Below are positions 36,376-45,306 of a stretch of 64,000 nt of DNA, in pieces. The stretch covers positions 1-64,000 of the forward strand of contig CAWEQW010000009.1 of NCBI GenBank assembly GCA_963811365.1, read 5' to 3'. Source of the stretch: CAWEQW01 sp963811365 (lineage in GTDB: Bacteria > Actinomycetota > Actinomycetes > Propionibacteriales > Nocardioidaceae). Numbering within the stretch: position 1 is the stretch's first letter; every line of letters begins with the position of its first letter. The notes below the pieces were generated by a model. The model searched no databases and was not told where the DNA came from. It saw only the letters and a program-made list of their open reading frames with translations. A program made the position numbers and the translations under genes.

Positions 36376-36594
36376 GCCTCCACGATAGGCGGAGTTCCGA
36401 CACCGAGAACAGGCGGTGGTCCGCTGGTCGGTTCACCTGTTCGTAACACGGAGCGTCCAAGTGATACAGCGCCGCAACACGTCCCGAGCGGCAGCGAAAC
36501 ATCGACGGCCAAGAGTGACGGCGACGGGTACCGGTGCCGACAACGTCGTCGCTCCGCGTGGACCTGACTCTTCTCGACGCGAGGGTTTCGACTG

Positions 36595-37962
36595 ATGGAT
36601 ATCAACACCGGCGACACTGCCTGGGTGCTGGCCTCGGCCGCGCTCGTCCTCCTCATGACGCCAGGCCTGGCGTTCTTCTACGGCGGCATGGTGCGCTCGA
36701 AGAGCGTGCTCAACATGCTCATGATGAGCTTCTCGACGATCGGCATCGTCTCGCTGCTCTGGGTGCTCTACGGCTTCTCGGTCTCCTTCGGCACGGCCGA
36801 CAGCGGTCTGTGGGGCGGGCTCGGGTGGGCCGGCATGTCGGACCTCACCGACCAGGTCACGGTCAACGGTGGCGTCTACCCGATCCCGCTGCTCGTGTTC
36901 GCCTCCTTCCAGCTGATGTTCGCCGTCATCACCCCGGCGCTGGTCAGCGGGGCCATCGCCGACCGCGCCAAGTTCGGCGTGTGGATGGCGTTCGTGGCGA
37001 TCTGGGTCACGATCGTGTACTTCCCGGTGGCGCACTGGGTCTTCGACTTCGGTGACAGGAACGGCAACGGCGCCGGCTGGCTGGCCGGGTTGGGCGTCCT
37101 GGACTTCGCGGGCGGCACGGCGGTGCACGTCAACGCCGGTGCCGCGGGGCTGGCGCTCGCGCTGGTGCTGGGCAAGCGGCTGGGCTGGAAGCGCGACCCG
37201 ATGCGGCCGCACAACCTGACCCTGGTGATGCTCGGCGCCGGGCTGCTGTGGTTCGGCTGGTTCGGCTTCAACGCCGGCTCAGCGCTCGGCGCCAACGGCA
37301 CCGCGGGCCTCGCCTTCATCAACACCCAGCTCGCCACCGCGGTCGCGATGCTCGGCTGGATGGTCACCGAGAAGCTCCGAGACGGCCACTTCACCACCCT
37401 CGGCGCGGCGTCCGGTGCGGTCGCCGGACTGGTGGCGATCACCCCGGCGTGTGCCTTCGTCTCGCCTCTCGGTGCCTGCCTGCTCGGCCTGCTCGCCGGT
37501 GCGGTCTGCGCGCTCGCCGTCGGCCTCAAGTGGCGCCTCGGCTTCGACGACTCGCTCGACGTCGTCGGCGTGCACCTGGTGGGGGGCGCGTTCGGCTCCC
37601 TGGCGATCGGCTTCCTGTCGAACTACGACGGCTCGAAGGGCCTGCTGTACGGCGGCAGCATCAGCCTGCTCGGCAAGCAGGCGCTCGCCGTGGTCTCCGT
37701 GGGCGCATTCTCCTTCGTGATGGCCTTCGTCATCGGCAAGGCGCTCGACAAGACGGTCGGGTTCCGCCTCGAAAGGGAGGCCGAGGTCGACGGCATCGAC
37801 CTCGCCGAGCACGCCGAGACCGGGTACGACCTGCACAGCGGGAGCGGCACCCTGGGCGGCACGAGCGTCCTGGCCGGCGCCGTGGCCGGGTCCGACGGCA
37901 CCACCGGCACCACCGGCACCACCGGCACCACCGGCACCAAGGAGAGGAGCGTGACGGCATGA
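36595..37962 (+). CDS. amtB: Ammonium transporter
   Basis: This trimeric ammonium channel has 455 residues and about 11 helices: MTPGLAFFYGGMVRSKSVLNM at the start, then GGTAVHVNAGAAGLALAL and the twin-His pore (VHLVGGAFGSLAIG). The cytoplasmic C-terminus (TVGFRLEREAEVDGIDLAEHAETGYDL-type) is the PII docking site; its far end is a Gly/Thr repeat encoded by four 9-base units. The stop overlaps the glnB start (ATGA). The upstream 219 bases must hold the promoter, but no convincing GlnR site was found. Confidence 0.96.
   Translation: MDINTGDTAWVLASAALVLLMTPGLAFFYGGMVRSKSVLNMLMMSFSTIGIVSLLWVLYGFSVSFGTADSGLWGGLGWAGMSDLTDQVTVNGGVYPIPLLVFASFQLMFAVITPALVSGAIADRAKFGVWMAFVAIWVTIVYFPVAHWVFDFGDRNGNGAGWLAGLGVLDFAGGTAVHVNAGAAGLALALVLGKRLGWKRDPMRPHNLTLVMLGAGLLWFGWFGFNAGSALGANGTAGLAFINTQLATAVAMLGWMVTEKLRDGHFTTLGAASGAVAGLVAITPACAFVSPLGACLLGLLAGAVCALAVGLKWRLGFDDSLDVVGVHLVGGAFGSLAIGFLSNYDGSKGLLYGGSISLLGKQALAVVSVGAFSFVMAFVIGKALDKTVGFRLEREAEVDGIDLAEHAETGYDLHSGSGTLGGTSVLAGAVAGSDGTTGTTGTTGTTGTKERSVTA
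37900..37935 (+). repeat. Four tandem 9-base repeats (ACCACCGGC)
   Basis: The units begin at 37900, 37909, 37918 and 37927 and encode TTG repeats at the AmtB C-terminus, immediately before the glnB ribosome site. Unit gain or loss would alter the AmtB tail without breaking the frame. Confidence 0.9.
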
Positions 37963-38297
37963 AGCTCGTCACCGCAGTGATCAAGCCGCACAAGTGGGAA
38001 GAGGTCCGCGAGGCCCTCGAGACGTTCGGTGTGGCCGGCATGACGGTCAGCGAGGTCAGCGGCTACGGCCGTCAGAAGGGCCACACCGAGGTCTACCGCG
38101 GCGCCGAGTACGACATCGCGCTGGTGCCGAAGATCCGCATCGAGATCGTCGTCGACGACGCCGACGTCGAGGACGTGGTCGGCATCGTCGTGAAGAGCGC
38201 GCAGACCGGCCGCATCGGTGACGGCAAGGTCTGGGTCGTCCCGGTCGAGTCCGTGGTGCGGGTCCGCACCGGAGATCGCGACGAGGCGGCGCTGTAG
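37959..38297 (+). CDS. glnB: Nitrogen regulatory protein PII
   Basis: This trimeric sensor of ATP/ADP, 2-oxoglutarate and nitrogen state has 112 residues. The T-loop with Tyr51 (GHTEVYRGAEYD) is intact, as are the B-loop (TGRIGDGKVWV) and C-loop (VRVRTGDRDEAAL). In actinobacteria Tyr51 is adenylylated by the GlnD homologue encoded downstream. The start overlaps the amtB stop, matching the physical PII-AmtB partnership. Confidence 0.97.
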   Translation: MKLVTAVIKPHKWEEVREALETFGVAGMTVSEVSGYGRQKGHTEVYRGAEYDIALVPKIRIEIVVDDADVEDVVGIVVKSAQTGRIGDGKVWVVPVESVVRVRTGDRDEAAL

Positions 38298-38374
38298 CCG
38301 ATGCGCACCGCAGGCGGGGCCACCGCGACGTCAGGTCGCGGTCGGCCTCGCCTCGGGCTGCGAGGAAGGACGGC

Positions 38375-38665
38375 ATGAAGCTGGTCACCGCGGTCGTCCG
38401 GCCGCATGCCTGGGAGGCCTTCCGGTCCGCCGTCGAGGTGTCCGGGGTCACCGGCATGACGGTGAACGCGGCGTCTCGGAGCGCGGCCGACGAGGTGTCG
38501 CTGGCGCCCGGCCTGCGCGTCGAGATCGTCGTGGAGGACGACCAGGTCGAGGCCGTGGTGCAGCAGCTCGCCTTCGCCTCGGGCGTGGCCGCGGCCTTGC
38601 AGCCGGACGTCTGGGTGGTTCCCGTGCAACGGCTGGTCCGGGTCCGGCCGGACCCGCGGCGATGA
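38375..38665 (+). CDS. Degenerate PII paralogue lacking the T-loop
   Basis: The 96-residue protein begins MKLVTAVVRPHAWEAFRSAVE, close to GlnB, and ends DVWVVPVQRLVRVR like the PII C-terminus. The T-loop region is shortened to about NAASRSAADEVSLA with no Tyr51, and the ATP-binding GRIGDGK is replaced by ASGVAAALQP. The core ferredoxin-like fold (LRVEIVVEDDQVEAVVQQL) is kept. It cannot be modified like PII and probably does not bind ATP. Its stop overlaps the glnD start (ATGA). It arose by duplication of glnB; a modulating or heterotrimer role is speculation. Confidence 0.82.
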   Translation: MKLVTAVVRPHAWEAFRSAVEVSGVTGMTVNAASRSAADEVSLAPGLRVEIVVEDDQVEAVVQQLAFASGVAAALQPDVWVVPVQRLVRVRPDPRR

Positions 38666-40923
38666 CCGCCGCGGAACGGCTCCGGCGCACCGAGGCGGCC
38701 GACCTGCTGTGCGCCAAGGCGCTCGAGGGCAGCCTCGCCGGCGCCGACGACACCGGGATCGCCCTGGTCGCGGTCGGCGGCTACGGACGGGGCGAGCTGG
38801 CGCCGCACAGCGACCTCGACGTCGTGCTGGTACACGCTGACGACGTGGACGCCAGCGAGGTCGCCGGCGCGGTCTGGTACCCGCTGTGGAACGACGGCCT
38901 GGACATCGACCACGCGGTCCGCAGCCTGTCGGAGGCGACCCGCGCCGCGGACGCGGACCCGCGGGTGGCGCTCGGGCTGCTCGACGCCCGGCACCTTGCG
39001 GGCGATCCCTCGCTGAGCCTGCGGCTGCGCACCTCCTTGCTCGCGCACTGGCGCCGCGACGCCCGCACCCGGCTGCCGGCGGTCCGCGAGCTGGTGGCCT
39101 CGCGCAGCCGGCGGGTGGGCGAGCTGGCGCACGCCGCGGTGCCCGACGTGAAGGAGTCCGTCGGAGGTCTGCGCGACGCGACCGTGCTCAAGGCCCTGGT
39201 CGCGACCTGGCTCGTGGACGTGCCGCACGTCGACCTCGAGAGGTGCCGGCTCCAGCTGCTCGACGTACGCGACGCGCTGCACGAGACGGCCGGCCGGGCC
39301 ACCGACCGGGTGGCGCCCGAGCTGTGGCCCGACCTGGCCGCGCAGCTCGGCCTGGCGGACGCGGACCATGCCCAACGCCACGTGCGCGAGATCGGCCGGC
39401 GGATCACCCATCTCTCGCGGCTGACCTGGCGACGCGTCGACCGGGTGCTGGAGCGCCCGCGGGGAACGCGCCGGCGCGGCCCCGACCTGCGACCGGTCGC
39501 GCCGGGCATCGCGGTCTCCGCGGGCGAGGTCGTCCTCGACGGCGGCGTCGCGCCCGGTGACGACCCGCTCCTGCTGCTGCGCGCGGCGGTCGAGGCAGCC
39601 GAGCGTGACCTGGTGCTCGCACCGGCAACGGCGGCCCGGCTGGTCCGCGACGGGGCCACGCTGGGCACGCCGTGGTCGGTGGAGGCGCGCACCCTGTTCA
39701 CCCGCCTGCTGGGTGCCGGCCCGGGCCTGCTGCCGGTGTGGGAGACCCTCGACGAGACCCGGGGACTGGCCCGCCTGCTGCCTGAGTGGGAGCGGGTGCG
39801 CCTGTTGCCGCACGCCTCGGCGGTGCACCGGTTCACCGTCGACCGGCACCTCGTCGAGACCTGCACGGAGGCCTCCCGGATGATCCGTCGCGTGGCGCGC
39901 GCCGACGTGCTGATGGTCGCCGCCCTGCTGCACGACATCGGCAAGGGCGGCAGCCAGGACCACAGCGTGGTGGGCGAGCCGGTGGCCGGCGCGGTGGCGG
40001 TTCGGATGGGCTTCGAGAAGGACGAGGTGCGGCTCGTCCAGGACCTGGTCCGGTGGCACCTCCTGCTCCCGGAGGTGGCCACCACTCGGGACCTGGCGGA
40101 CCCGGCCACCGTCGACCTGGTCGCGTCCCGGGTGCGCGACACCGAGACGCTGGCGCTCCTCGAGGTGCTCACCGAGGCCGACGCGCGCGCGACCTCGCCC
40201 ACGGCCTGGACGACCTGGCGGGCCGGCCTCGTCGCCGACCTTGTCCGGCGGGTGCGCGGCAGGCTGGCGTCGGCCGGGCCCGGCTCGGTGTCGTTGGTGT
40301 CGGCGTCACCCGAGCCCGTTCTGGACGTGGAGGTTCCCGCACGCGTGCAGCAGGACCCCTCGCGCGTCGAGGTCCGGGTGGAGCCGTCGTACGACGGCGC
40401 CCGGGTCACCGTCGTGTCGGGGGACCGGGTGGGACTGATGGCGGCGGCCGCCGGCGCGCTGGCGGTGCTGCGTGCCTCGGTGCGGGCTGCCCGTGCCTGG
40501 CACCAGGACGAGGTCGCGGTGTCGGTGTGGGACGTCGACGAGACGCACCTCGACGAGGCGATGGTCCGCCAGCGGCTCGAGGCCGTGCTCGAGGGTCGGC
40601 TGCGGCCGGCCGACCGGCTGCTCCGGACCGGCCCCGAGCCGCTCGAGCCCTCGGTGCAGGTGCGGCACGACGCGTCCGACCAGGCCACCGTGCTGGAGGT
40701 GCGGATGGTCGACCGGCCGGGCGTCGTGCACGTCGTGCTCGGCGCGCTGGCCGCGGAAGGTCTCTCGGTGCGCTCCGCCCACGTCGGCACGCTCGGGCCG
40801 CAGGCGGTCGACGTGTTCTACGTGCAGGAGCACGGCGCCGCAGGGCTCACCGACGAGCGCGCGGCCGTCGCCGCCCATGCCGTACGGCGAGCGCTCGCCG
40901 GCGCGGTTACCCTTGAGGCCTGA
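38662..40923 (+). CDS. glnD: PII adenylyl/uridylyltransferase GlnD
   Basis: This bifunctional enzyme modifies and demodifies PII. The 753 residues run: nucleotidyltransferase (VAVGGYGRGELAPHSDLDVVLV); a helical middle with VGGLRDATVLKALVATW; an HD phosphohydrolase (VAALLHDIGKGGSQDHS); and two ACT domains (VSGDRVGLMAAAAGAL and MVDRPGVVHVVLGAL). ATG 38662 overlaps the PII-paralogue stop. With amtB and glnB it forms a nitrogen-sensing operon. Confidence 0.95.
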   Translation: MTAAERLRRTEAADLLCAKALEGSLAGADDTGIALVAVGGYGRGELAPHSDLDVVLVHADDVDASEVAGAVWYPLWNDGLDIDHAVRSLSEATRAADADPRVALGLLDARHLAGDPSLSLRLRTSLLAHWRRDARTRLPAVRELVASRSRRVGELAHAAVPDVKESVGGLRDATVLKALVATWLVDVPHVDLERCRLQLLDVRDALHETAGRATDRVAPELWPDLAAQLGLADADHAQRHVREIGRRITHLSRLTWRRVDRVLERPRGTRRRGPDLRPVAPGIAVSAGEVVLDGGVAPGDDPLLLLRAAVEAAERDLVLAPATAARLVRDGATLGTPWSVEARTLFTRLLGAGPGLLPVWETLDETRGLARLLPEWERVRLLPHASAVHRFTVDRHLVETCTEASRMIRRVARADVLMVAALLHDIGKGGSQDHSVVGEPVAGAVAVRMGFEKDEVRLVQDLVRWHLLLPEVATTRDLADPATVDLVASRVRDTETLALLEVLTEADARATSPTAWTTWRAGLVADLVRRVRGRLASAGPGSVSLVSASPEPVLDVEVPARVQQDPSRVEVRVEPSYDGARVTVVSGDRVGLMAAAAGALAVLRASVRAARAWHQDEVAVSVWDVDETHLDEAMVRQRLEAVLEGRLRPADRLLRTGPEPLEPSVQVRHDASDQATVLEVRMVDRPGVVHVVLGALAAEGLSVRSAHVGTLGPQAVDVFYVQEHGAAGLTDERAAVAAHAVRRALAGAVTLEA

Positions 40924-40988
40924 CCAGTTCTGCGTCGCCGGCGGGTGCCCGGCCGCGCGGCGCCCCCGGACCCGAGGACTGACGACCA

Positions 40989-42548
40989 TTGTTTGCGACT
41001 CTCTCTGACCGGCTCGCCGACACCTTCAAGAACCTGCGGGGGAAGGGTCGGCTGTCGGAGGCCGACATCGACGCCACTGCCCGCGAGATCCGCATCGCGC
41101 TGCTCGAGGCGGACGTCGCGCTGCCCGTCGTCAAGGAGTTCGTGGCCGCGGTCAAGGACCGGGCGCGCGGCGAGGGGGTCAGCCAGGCGCTGAACCCCGC
41201 GCAGCAGGTCGTCAAGATCGTCAACGAGGAGCTCGTCGAGATCCTGGGCGGCGAGACCCGACGGCTCCGGTTCGCCAAGAACCCGCCGACGGTGCTCATG
41301 CTGGCCGGCCTGCAGGGCTCCGGCAAGACGACGCTCGCCGCGAAGCTGGCGCTGTGGCTGCGCGAGCAGGGCAACAGCCCGATGCTCGTCGCCGCCGACC
41401 TGCAGCGGCCCAACGCGGTCAACCAGCTCCAGGTCAACGGGCAGCGCGCCGGTGTCACGGTCTTCGCCCCCGAGCCAGGCAACGGCGTGGGCGACCCGGT
41501 CGCCGTGGCTCGCGCCGGTGTCGAGGAGGCTCGGCGCACGCTGCACGACGTCGTGATCGTCGACACGGCCGGTCGTCTCGGCGTCGACGCCGAGATGATG
41601 CAGCAGGCGGTGGACATCCGTGACGCCGTGCACCCCGACGAGATCCTGTTCGTCGTCGACGCGATGACCGGCCAGGACGCGGTGAACACGGCTCAGGCGT
41701 TCCTCGACGGGGTCGGCTACGACGGCGTGGTGCTCACCAAGCTCGACGGCGACGCCCGCGGCGGTGCGGCGCTCTCGGTCCGGTCGGTCACCGGCCGGCC
41801 GGTGATGTTCGCCTCGAACGGCGAGAAGCTCACCGACTTCGACCTGTTCCACCCCGACCGGATGGCCTCGCGCATCCTCGACATGGGCGACGTGCTCACC
41901 CTGATCGAGCAGGCCGAGAAGACCTTCGACGCCGAGCAGGCGGCCAAGGCCGCGGCCAAGCTCAGCGGCCAGGGCGGCGACTTCACGCTCGACGACTTCC
42001 TCCAGCAGATGCAGCAGCTGCGCAAGATGGGCTCGCTGTCGAAGATCATGGGGATGCTGCCCGGGATGGGGCAGTTCCGCGAGCAGCTGGAGAACTTCGA
42101 CGAGCGCGAGATCGACCGGATCCAGGCGATCATCCAGTCGATGACGCCGACCGAGCGGGACAACCCCAAGATCATCGACGGCTCGCGGCGGTCGCGGATC
42201 TCTCGCGGCTCGGGGACCCAGGTCTCCGACGTCAACCAGCTCGTCGACCGGTTCTTCGAGGCCCGCAAGATGATGATGTCGATGGCGCGCGGCGGCGGCA
42301 TGCCGGGCGCCCCGGGGATGCCCGGCATGGGGACGGGCAAGCGCGCGAAGGGCCGCCAGGCGCCGAAGAAGGGCAAGGCGAAGCGCGGCTCCGGGAACCC
42401 GGCGAAGCGCGCTGCCCAGGAGCGGGCCGGCGCGACGAAGCCCGCCGCCGACGGCCAGAACCCGTTCGGCCTGCCCGCGGGCGCCGACGACGACTTCGAC
42501 CCGGCTTCGCTCGAGCTGCCGGCCGACCTGTCCAAGTACCTCAAGTAG
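40989..42548 (+). CDS. ffh: Signal recognition particle protein Ffh
   Basis: This GTPase binds signal sequences and 4.5S RNA. The 519-residue product has an N domain, G domain (LAGLQGSGKTTLAAKLA, AADLQRPNAVNQL, DTAGRLGVDAEMM, TKLDGDARGG) and a Met-rich M domain (MQQLRKMGSLSKIMGMLPGMG). The C-terminal extension is Lys/Gly-rich then acidic (DDDFDPASLELPADL), common in actinobacteria. The start is TTG 40989, giving MFATLSDRL. The SRP RNA gene is not in the window. Confidence 0.97.
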   Translation: MFATLSDRLADTFKNLRGKGRLSEADIDATAREIRIALLEADVALPVVKEFVAAVKDRARGEGVSQALNPAQQVVKIVNEELVEILGGETRRLRFAKNPPTVLMLAGLQGSGKTTLAAKLALWLREQGNSPMLVAADLQRPNAVNQLQVNGQRAGVTVFAPEPGNGVGDPVAVARAGVEEARRTLHDVVIVDTAGRLGVDAEMMQQAVDIRDAVHPDEILFVVDAMTGQDAVNTAQAFLDGVGYDGVVLTKLDGDARGGAALSVRSVTGRPVMFASNGEKLTDFDLFHPDRMASRILDMGDVLTLIEQAEKTFDAEQAAKAAAKLSGQGGDFTLDDFLQQMQQLRKMGSLSKIMGMLPGMGQFREQLENFDEREIDRIQAIIQSMTPTERDNPKIIDGSRRSRISRGSGTQVSDVNQLVDRFFEARKMMMSMARGGGMPGAPGMPGMGTGKRAKGRQAPKKGKAKRGSGNPAKRAAQERAGATKPAADGQNPFGLPAGADDDFDPASLELPADLSKYLK

Positions 42549-42558
42549 CGCCGCACGG

Positions 42559-42564
42559 TACCGT
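42559..42564 (+). promoter_or_regulatory. -10 box TACCGT, leaderless
   Basis: TACCGT ends six bases before the amidohydrolase ATG at 42571, placing the transcription start at the initiation codon. Confidence 0.45.
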
Positions 42565-42570
42565 CGGGCC

Positions 42571-43644
42571 ATGTCTGCCCTGCGGTTTCGTGGCCCGCTG
42601 CTCCCCGACGGCGAGGCTCGCGACCTGTACGTCGTGGACGGCCGGGTCACCTACGAGCCGGTGGCCGGCGCCGAGCTCGTCGCCGAGGGATGGATCGTCC
42701 CGGGTCTGGTGGACGCGCACTGCCACATCGGGCTCGACGAGGACGGTGCGGTTCCCGAGGACGTGCAGGAGGAGCAGGCGCTCACCGAGCGGGCCGCCGG
42801 AGCGCTGCTCCTGCGCGACTGCGGATCGGCCGCCGACACCTCCTGGATCCACGGCCGCGACGACCTGCCGCGGCTGGTGCGCGCCGGCCGTCACCTCGCC
42901 CGCCCGCGGCGCTACATCCGCAACTTCGCCCACGAGATCGAGCCGGACGAGCTCCCGGCGTACGTCGCCCGCGAGGCGGAGCGCGGCGACGGCTGGGTCA
43001 AGCTCGTCGGCGACTGGATCGAGCGGGACGCCGGAGACCTCGCGCCGCTGTGGCCACGGGAGGCGCTGGAGAAGGCGATGGCCGTCGCCCACGAGCGCGG
43101 GGCCCGCGTCACGGCGCACGTCTTCGGCGAGCACGCGCTGCCCGATCTGATCGCGGCCGGTATCGACTGCATCGAGCACGGCACCGGCCTCTCGGCGGAC
43201 CTGATCGACACCATGGCGGAGCGGGGCGTCGCGCTGGTGCCCACGGTGCGTCAGCTGGAGAACTTCCCCGATTACGCGGCTGCGGGGATTGCCAGGTTCC
43301 CGCGCTACGCCGAGCACATGACCGCGCTGTTCGACTCGCGCCGGGAGGTGATCGGCGCGGCGTACGAGGCGGGGGTGCAGATCTACGCAGGCACCGACGC
43401 CGGCGGTGTGCTGCCGCACGGCCTCATCGCCGAGGAGGTGCTGGGGCTGTCCGGCTACGGCCTCAGCGCGGCGGACGCCCTGGGTGCGGCGTCGTGGCGG
43501 GCCCGGCCGTGGCTGGGCTTCGACGGCGCCCTCGCCGAAGGCACCGAGGCCGACTTCGTGGTCTACCCGCGGAACCCACTCGCCGACCTCCGGGTGCTCG
43601 CCGAGCCACGCCGGGTCGTGCTGCGTGGTGCCGTGGTGGCCTGA
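42571..43644 (+). CDS. Amidohydrolase-family metal-dependent hydrolase
   Basis: The 357-residue TIM-barrel hydrolase has VPGLVDAHCHIG with the metal-binding HxH, then GDWIERD, VTAHVFGEHALPDLI and IEHGTGL (His ligands), and AGTDAGGVLPHG with the catalytic Asp. It resembles imidazolonepropionase-like or prolidase-type cytosolic members. The substrate is unknown. Its place between ffh and rpsP is common in actinobacteria and suggests a conserved but unassigned role. Confidence 0.9.
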   Translation: MSALRFRGPLLPDGEARDLYVVDGRVTYEPVAGAELVAEGWIVPGLVDAHCHIGLDEDGAVPEDVQEEQALTERAAGALLLRDCGSAADTSWIHGRDDLPRLVRAGRHLARPRRYIRNFAHEIEPDELPAYVAREAERGDGWVKLVGDWIERDAGDLAPLWPREALEKAMAVAHERGARVTAHVFGEHALPDLIAAGIDCIEHGTGLSADLIDTMAERGVALVPTVRQLENFPDYAAAGIARFPRYAEHMTALFDSRREVIGAAYEAGVQIYAGTDAGGVLPHGLIAEEVLGLSGYGLSAADALGAASWRARPWLGFDGALAEGTEADFVVYPRNPLADLRVLAEPRRVVLRGAVVA

Positions 43645-43725
43645 CTGCCCCGCCCGGCTCCGTGCTCCGCCGGGGCTCCACCGGGCGCCGACCTGCGCGA
43701 TTGGAGTGCAGCGCGCAATGTCTGG

Positions 43726-43731
43726 CAGAAT
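43726..43731 (+). promoter_or_regulatory. -10 candidate CAGAAT for the rpsP operon
   Basis: The context TCTGGCAGAATGGTC resembles TTGTGGCAGACTTGA before rplS (46565-46570). TTGGAG at 43701-43706 could be the -35, with a long 19-base spacer. A leader of about 120 bases would precede rpsP. Confidence 0.35.
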
Positions 43732-43859
43732 GGTCGACCGTCGCGCGCCGTCGGACCCTCTCATCCGCCAGCCCGCGCCACCACGTAGCGTCCCGGCCTG
43801 GCCCCACCTGGCTCAGGGGCCGCTCATCCACAACGAAACTCCAAGGAGACACCACACTC

Positions 43860-44390
43860 GTGGCCGTCAAGATTCGCCTCAAGCGCATGGGCAAGATCCG
43901 CGCGCCGTACTACCGCATCGTCGTGGCCGACGCGCGCAAGAAGCGCGACGGAAAGGTCATCGAGGAGATCGGCAAGTACCACCCGAAGGAGGAGCCCTCG
44001 CACATCGAGGTGGTCTCCGACCGGGCGCAGTACTGGCTGAGCGTGGGCGCTCAGCCTTCCGAGGCCGTCACCGCGATCTTCAAGGTGACCGGCGACTGGC
44101 AGAGGTTCAAGGGCGAGCCCGGTTCCGAGGGCACCCTGCGCGCCGCGCAGCCGAAGCGGGACAAGGCCGAGATCTTCAACGAGGCGCTCAAGGAGTCCGG
44201 CGGCGCGTCGCACGCCGAGGCCGTGACGAAGAAGGCGCCTGCCAAGAAGGCCGCCGAGAAGGCTCCCGCTGCCGACGAGGTGCCGGCGGTCCAGACGCCC
44301 GAGGGCGCGACCGAGGAGGCCGAGGTGGCGGAGACCCAGGCCGTGGACGCGGAGAAGCAGGCCGACCAGCCAGAGAGCGCCGAGGCCTGA
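43860..44390 (+). CDS. rpsP: 30S ribosomal protein S16
   Basis: The 176-residue product starts VAVKIRLKRMGKIRAPYYRIVVADARKK-type, with YHPKEEPSHIEV. The S16 core of about 110 residues is followed by an actinobacterial Ala/Glu-rich acidic tail (PAKKAAEKAPAADEV). GTG 43860 has AAGGAGAC upstream. It heads a translation operon with khpA, rimM, trmD and rplS. Confidence 0.97.
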   Translation: MAVKIRLKRMGKIRAPYYRIVVADARKKRDGKVIEEIGKYHPKEEPSHIEVVSDRAQYWLSVGAQPSEAVTAIFKVTGDWQRFKGEPGSEGTLRAAQPKRDKAEIFNEALKESGGASHAEAVTKKAPAKKAAEKAPAADEVPAVQTPEGATEEAEVAETQAVDAEKQADQPESAEA

Positions 44391-44395
44391 GCGGC

Positions 44396-44638
44396 ATGCT
44401 CGCCGACGCGCTCGAGCACCTCGTCCGGGGCATCGTGAAGCACCCCGACGACGTCACCGTCCGGGACAAGCAGCTGCGCCGCGGGTCCGTCCTCGAGGTG
44501 CGGGTGCACCCGGACGACCTCGGCAAGGTCATCGGCCGCAGCGGCCGCACAGCGACTGCGCTGCGCACCGTCGTCAGCGCCCTCGCCGGCAAGGGCGGCG
44601 CGCGGGTCGACTTCGTCGACGTCGACCGCCGTCGCTGA
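44396..44638 (+). CDS. khpA: KH-domain RNA-binding protein KhpA
   Basis: The 80-residue protein has a single KH domain with the GxxG loop in KVIGRSGRTATALRTVV. KhpA works with KhpB on small or structured RNAs in Gram-positive bacteria; no khpB is in the window. ATG 44396 lies five bases after the rpsP stop. Confidence 0.92.
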   Translation: MLADALEHLVRGIVKHPDDVTVRDKQLRRGSVLEVRVHPDDLGKVIGRSGRTATALRTVVSALAGKGGARVDFVDVDRRR

Positions 44639-44676
44639 GCCGGCCCGCATACACGGCACACGGCCACGGGCGTGAC

Positions 44677-44715
44677 CGCGGATGGGGAGGCCCCCTCGGG
44701 GCCTCCCCATCCGCG
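44677..44715 (+). terminator. Strong hairpin between khpA and rimM
   Basis: The 18-base arms 44677-44694 (CGCGGATGGGGAGGCCCC) and 44698-44715 are fully complementary around a three-base loop. There is no T tract. It could end or attenuate transcription between the ribosomal gene pair and rimM-trmD. Confidence 0.6.
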
Positions 44716-44745
44716 CGTCCACGGCACCCTGAGCAGGAGGTCCGG

Positions 44746-45303
44746 ATGAGCACCACCGAGGTCGTCGTCGGGCGCATCGGCAAGGCGCACGGCGTCCGCG
44801 GCGAGGTGTCGGTCGAGCCGCGCACCGACGAGCCCGAGCGGCGCTTCGCGGCGGGAGCGCGGCTGCTCACCCGGACACCGACGGGTGGCGAGCCGCACGG
44901 CCCGGGCCGTCCCGCGGCGCTCGTGGTGCGCGGCACCCGCTGGCACCAGTCGCGGCTGCTCGTCACGTTCGAGGGCGTCGTCGACCGCACGCGAGCAGAG
45001 GCGGTCCGCGGGCTGCTGCTCGTCAGCACGGTCGACCTCGACGAGCGCCCTGAGGACCCCGAGGAGTTCTACGACCACCAGCTCGTCGGCCTCGAGGTGC
45101 TCACCACAGCCGGTGCGCCGGTCGGCACGGTCGCCGAGGTCGCGCACGCAACTGCCCAGGACCTCCTGGTGGTCGCCCGCGCCGACGGCGAGGAGGTCCT
45201 GGTGCCGTTCGTGGCGGCGCTGGTGCCAGAGGTGGACCTCGCGGCCGGGCGGCTCGTGGTCGAGGACCGGCCGGGCCTGCTCGACCCCGACCAGCAGGGC
45301 TGA
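44746..45303 (+). CDS. rimM: Ribosome maturation factor RimM
   Basis: This 16S rRNA processing factor binds S19. The 185-residue protein has the N-terminal barrel (VVVGRIGKAHGVRGEVSVEP) and the PRC-barrel (YDHQLVGLEVLT, VPFVAALVPEVDLAAGRLVV). ATG 44746 follows AGCAGGAGG. trmD begins three bases after its stop. Confidence 0.95.
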   Translation: MSTTEVVVGRIGKAHGVRGEVSVEPRTDEPERRFAAGARLLTRTPTGGEPHGPGRPAALVVRGTRWHQSRLLVTFEGVVDRTRAEAVRGLLLVSTVDLDERPEDPEEFYDHQLVGLEVLTTAGAPVGTVAEVAHATAQDLLVVARADGEEVLVPFVAALVPEVDLAAGRLVVEDRPGLLDPDQQG

Positions 45304-45306
45304 GCC

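Noticed and set aside
36376..36594. GlnR operator upstream of amtB
   Set aside because: GTAAC occurs at 36443, but the partner half-site GNAAC at the required six-base spacing is missing, so the match is too weak to list.
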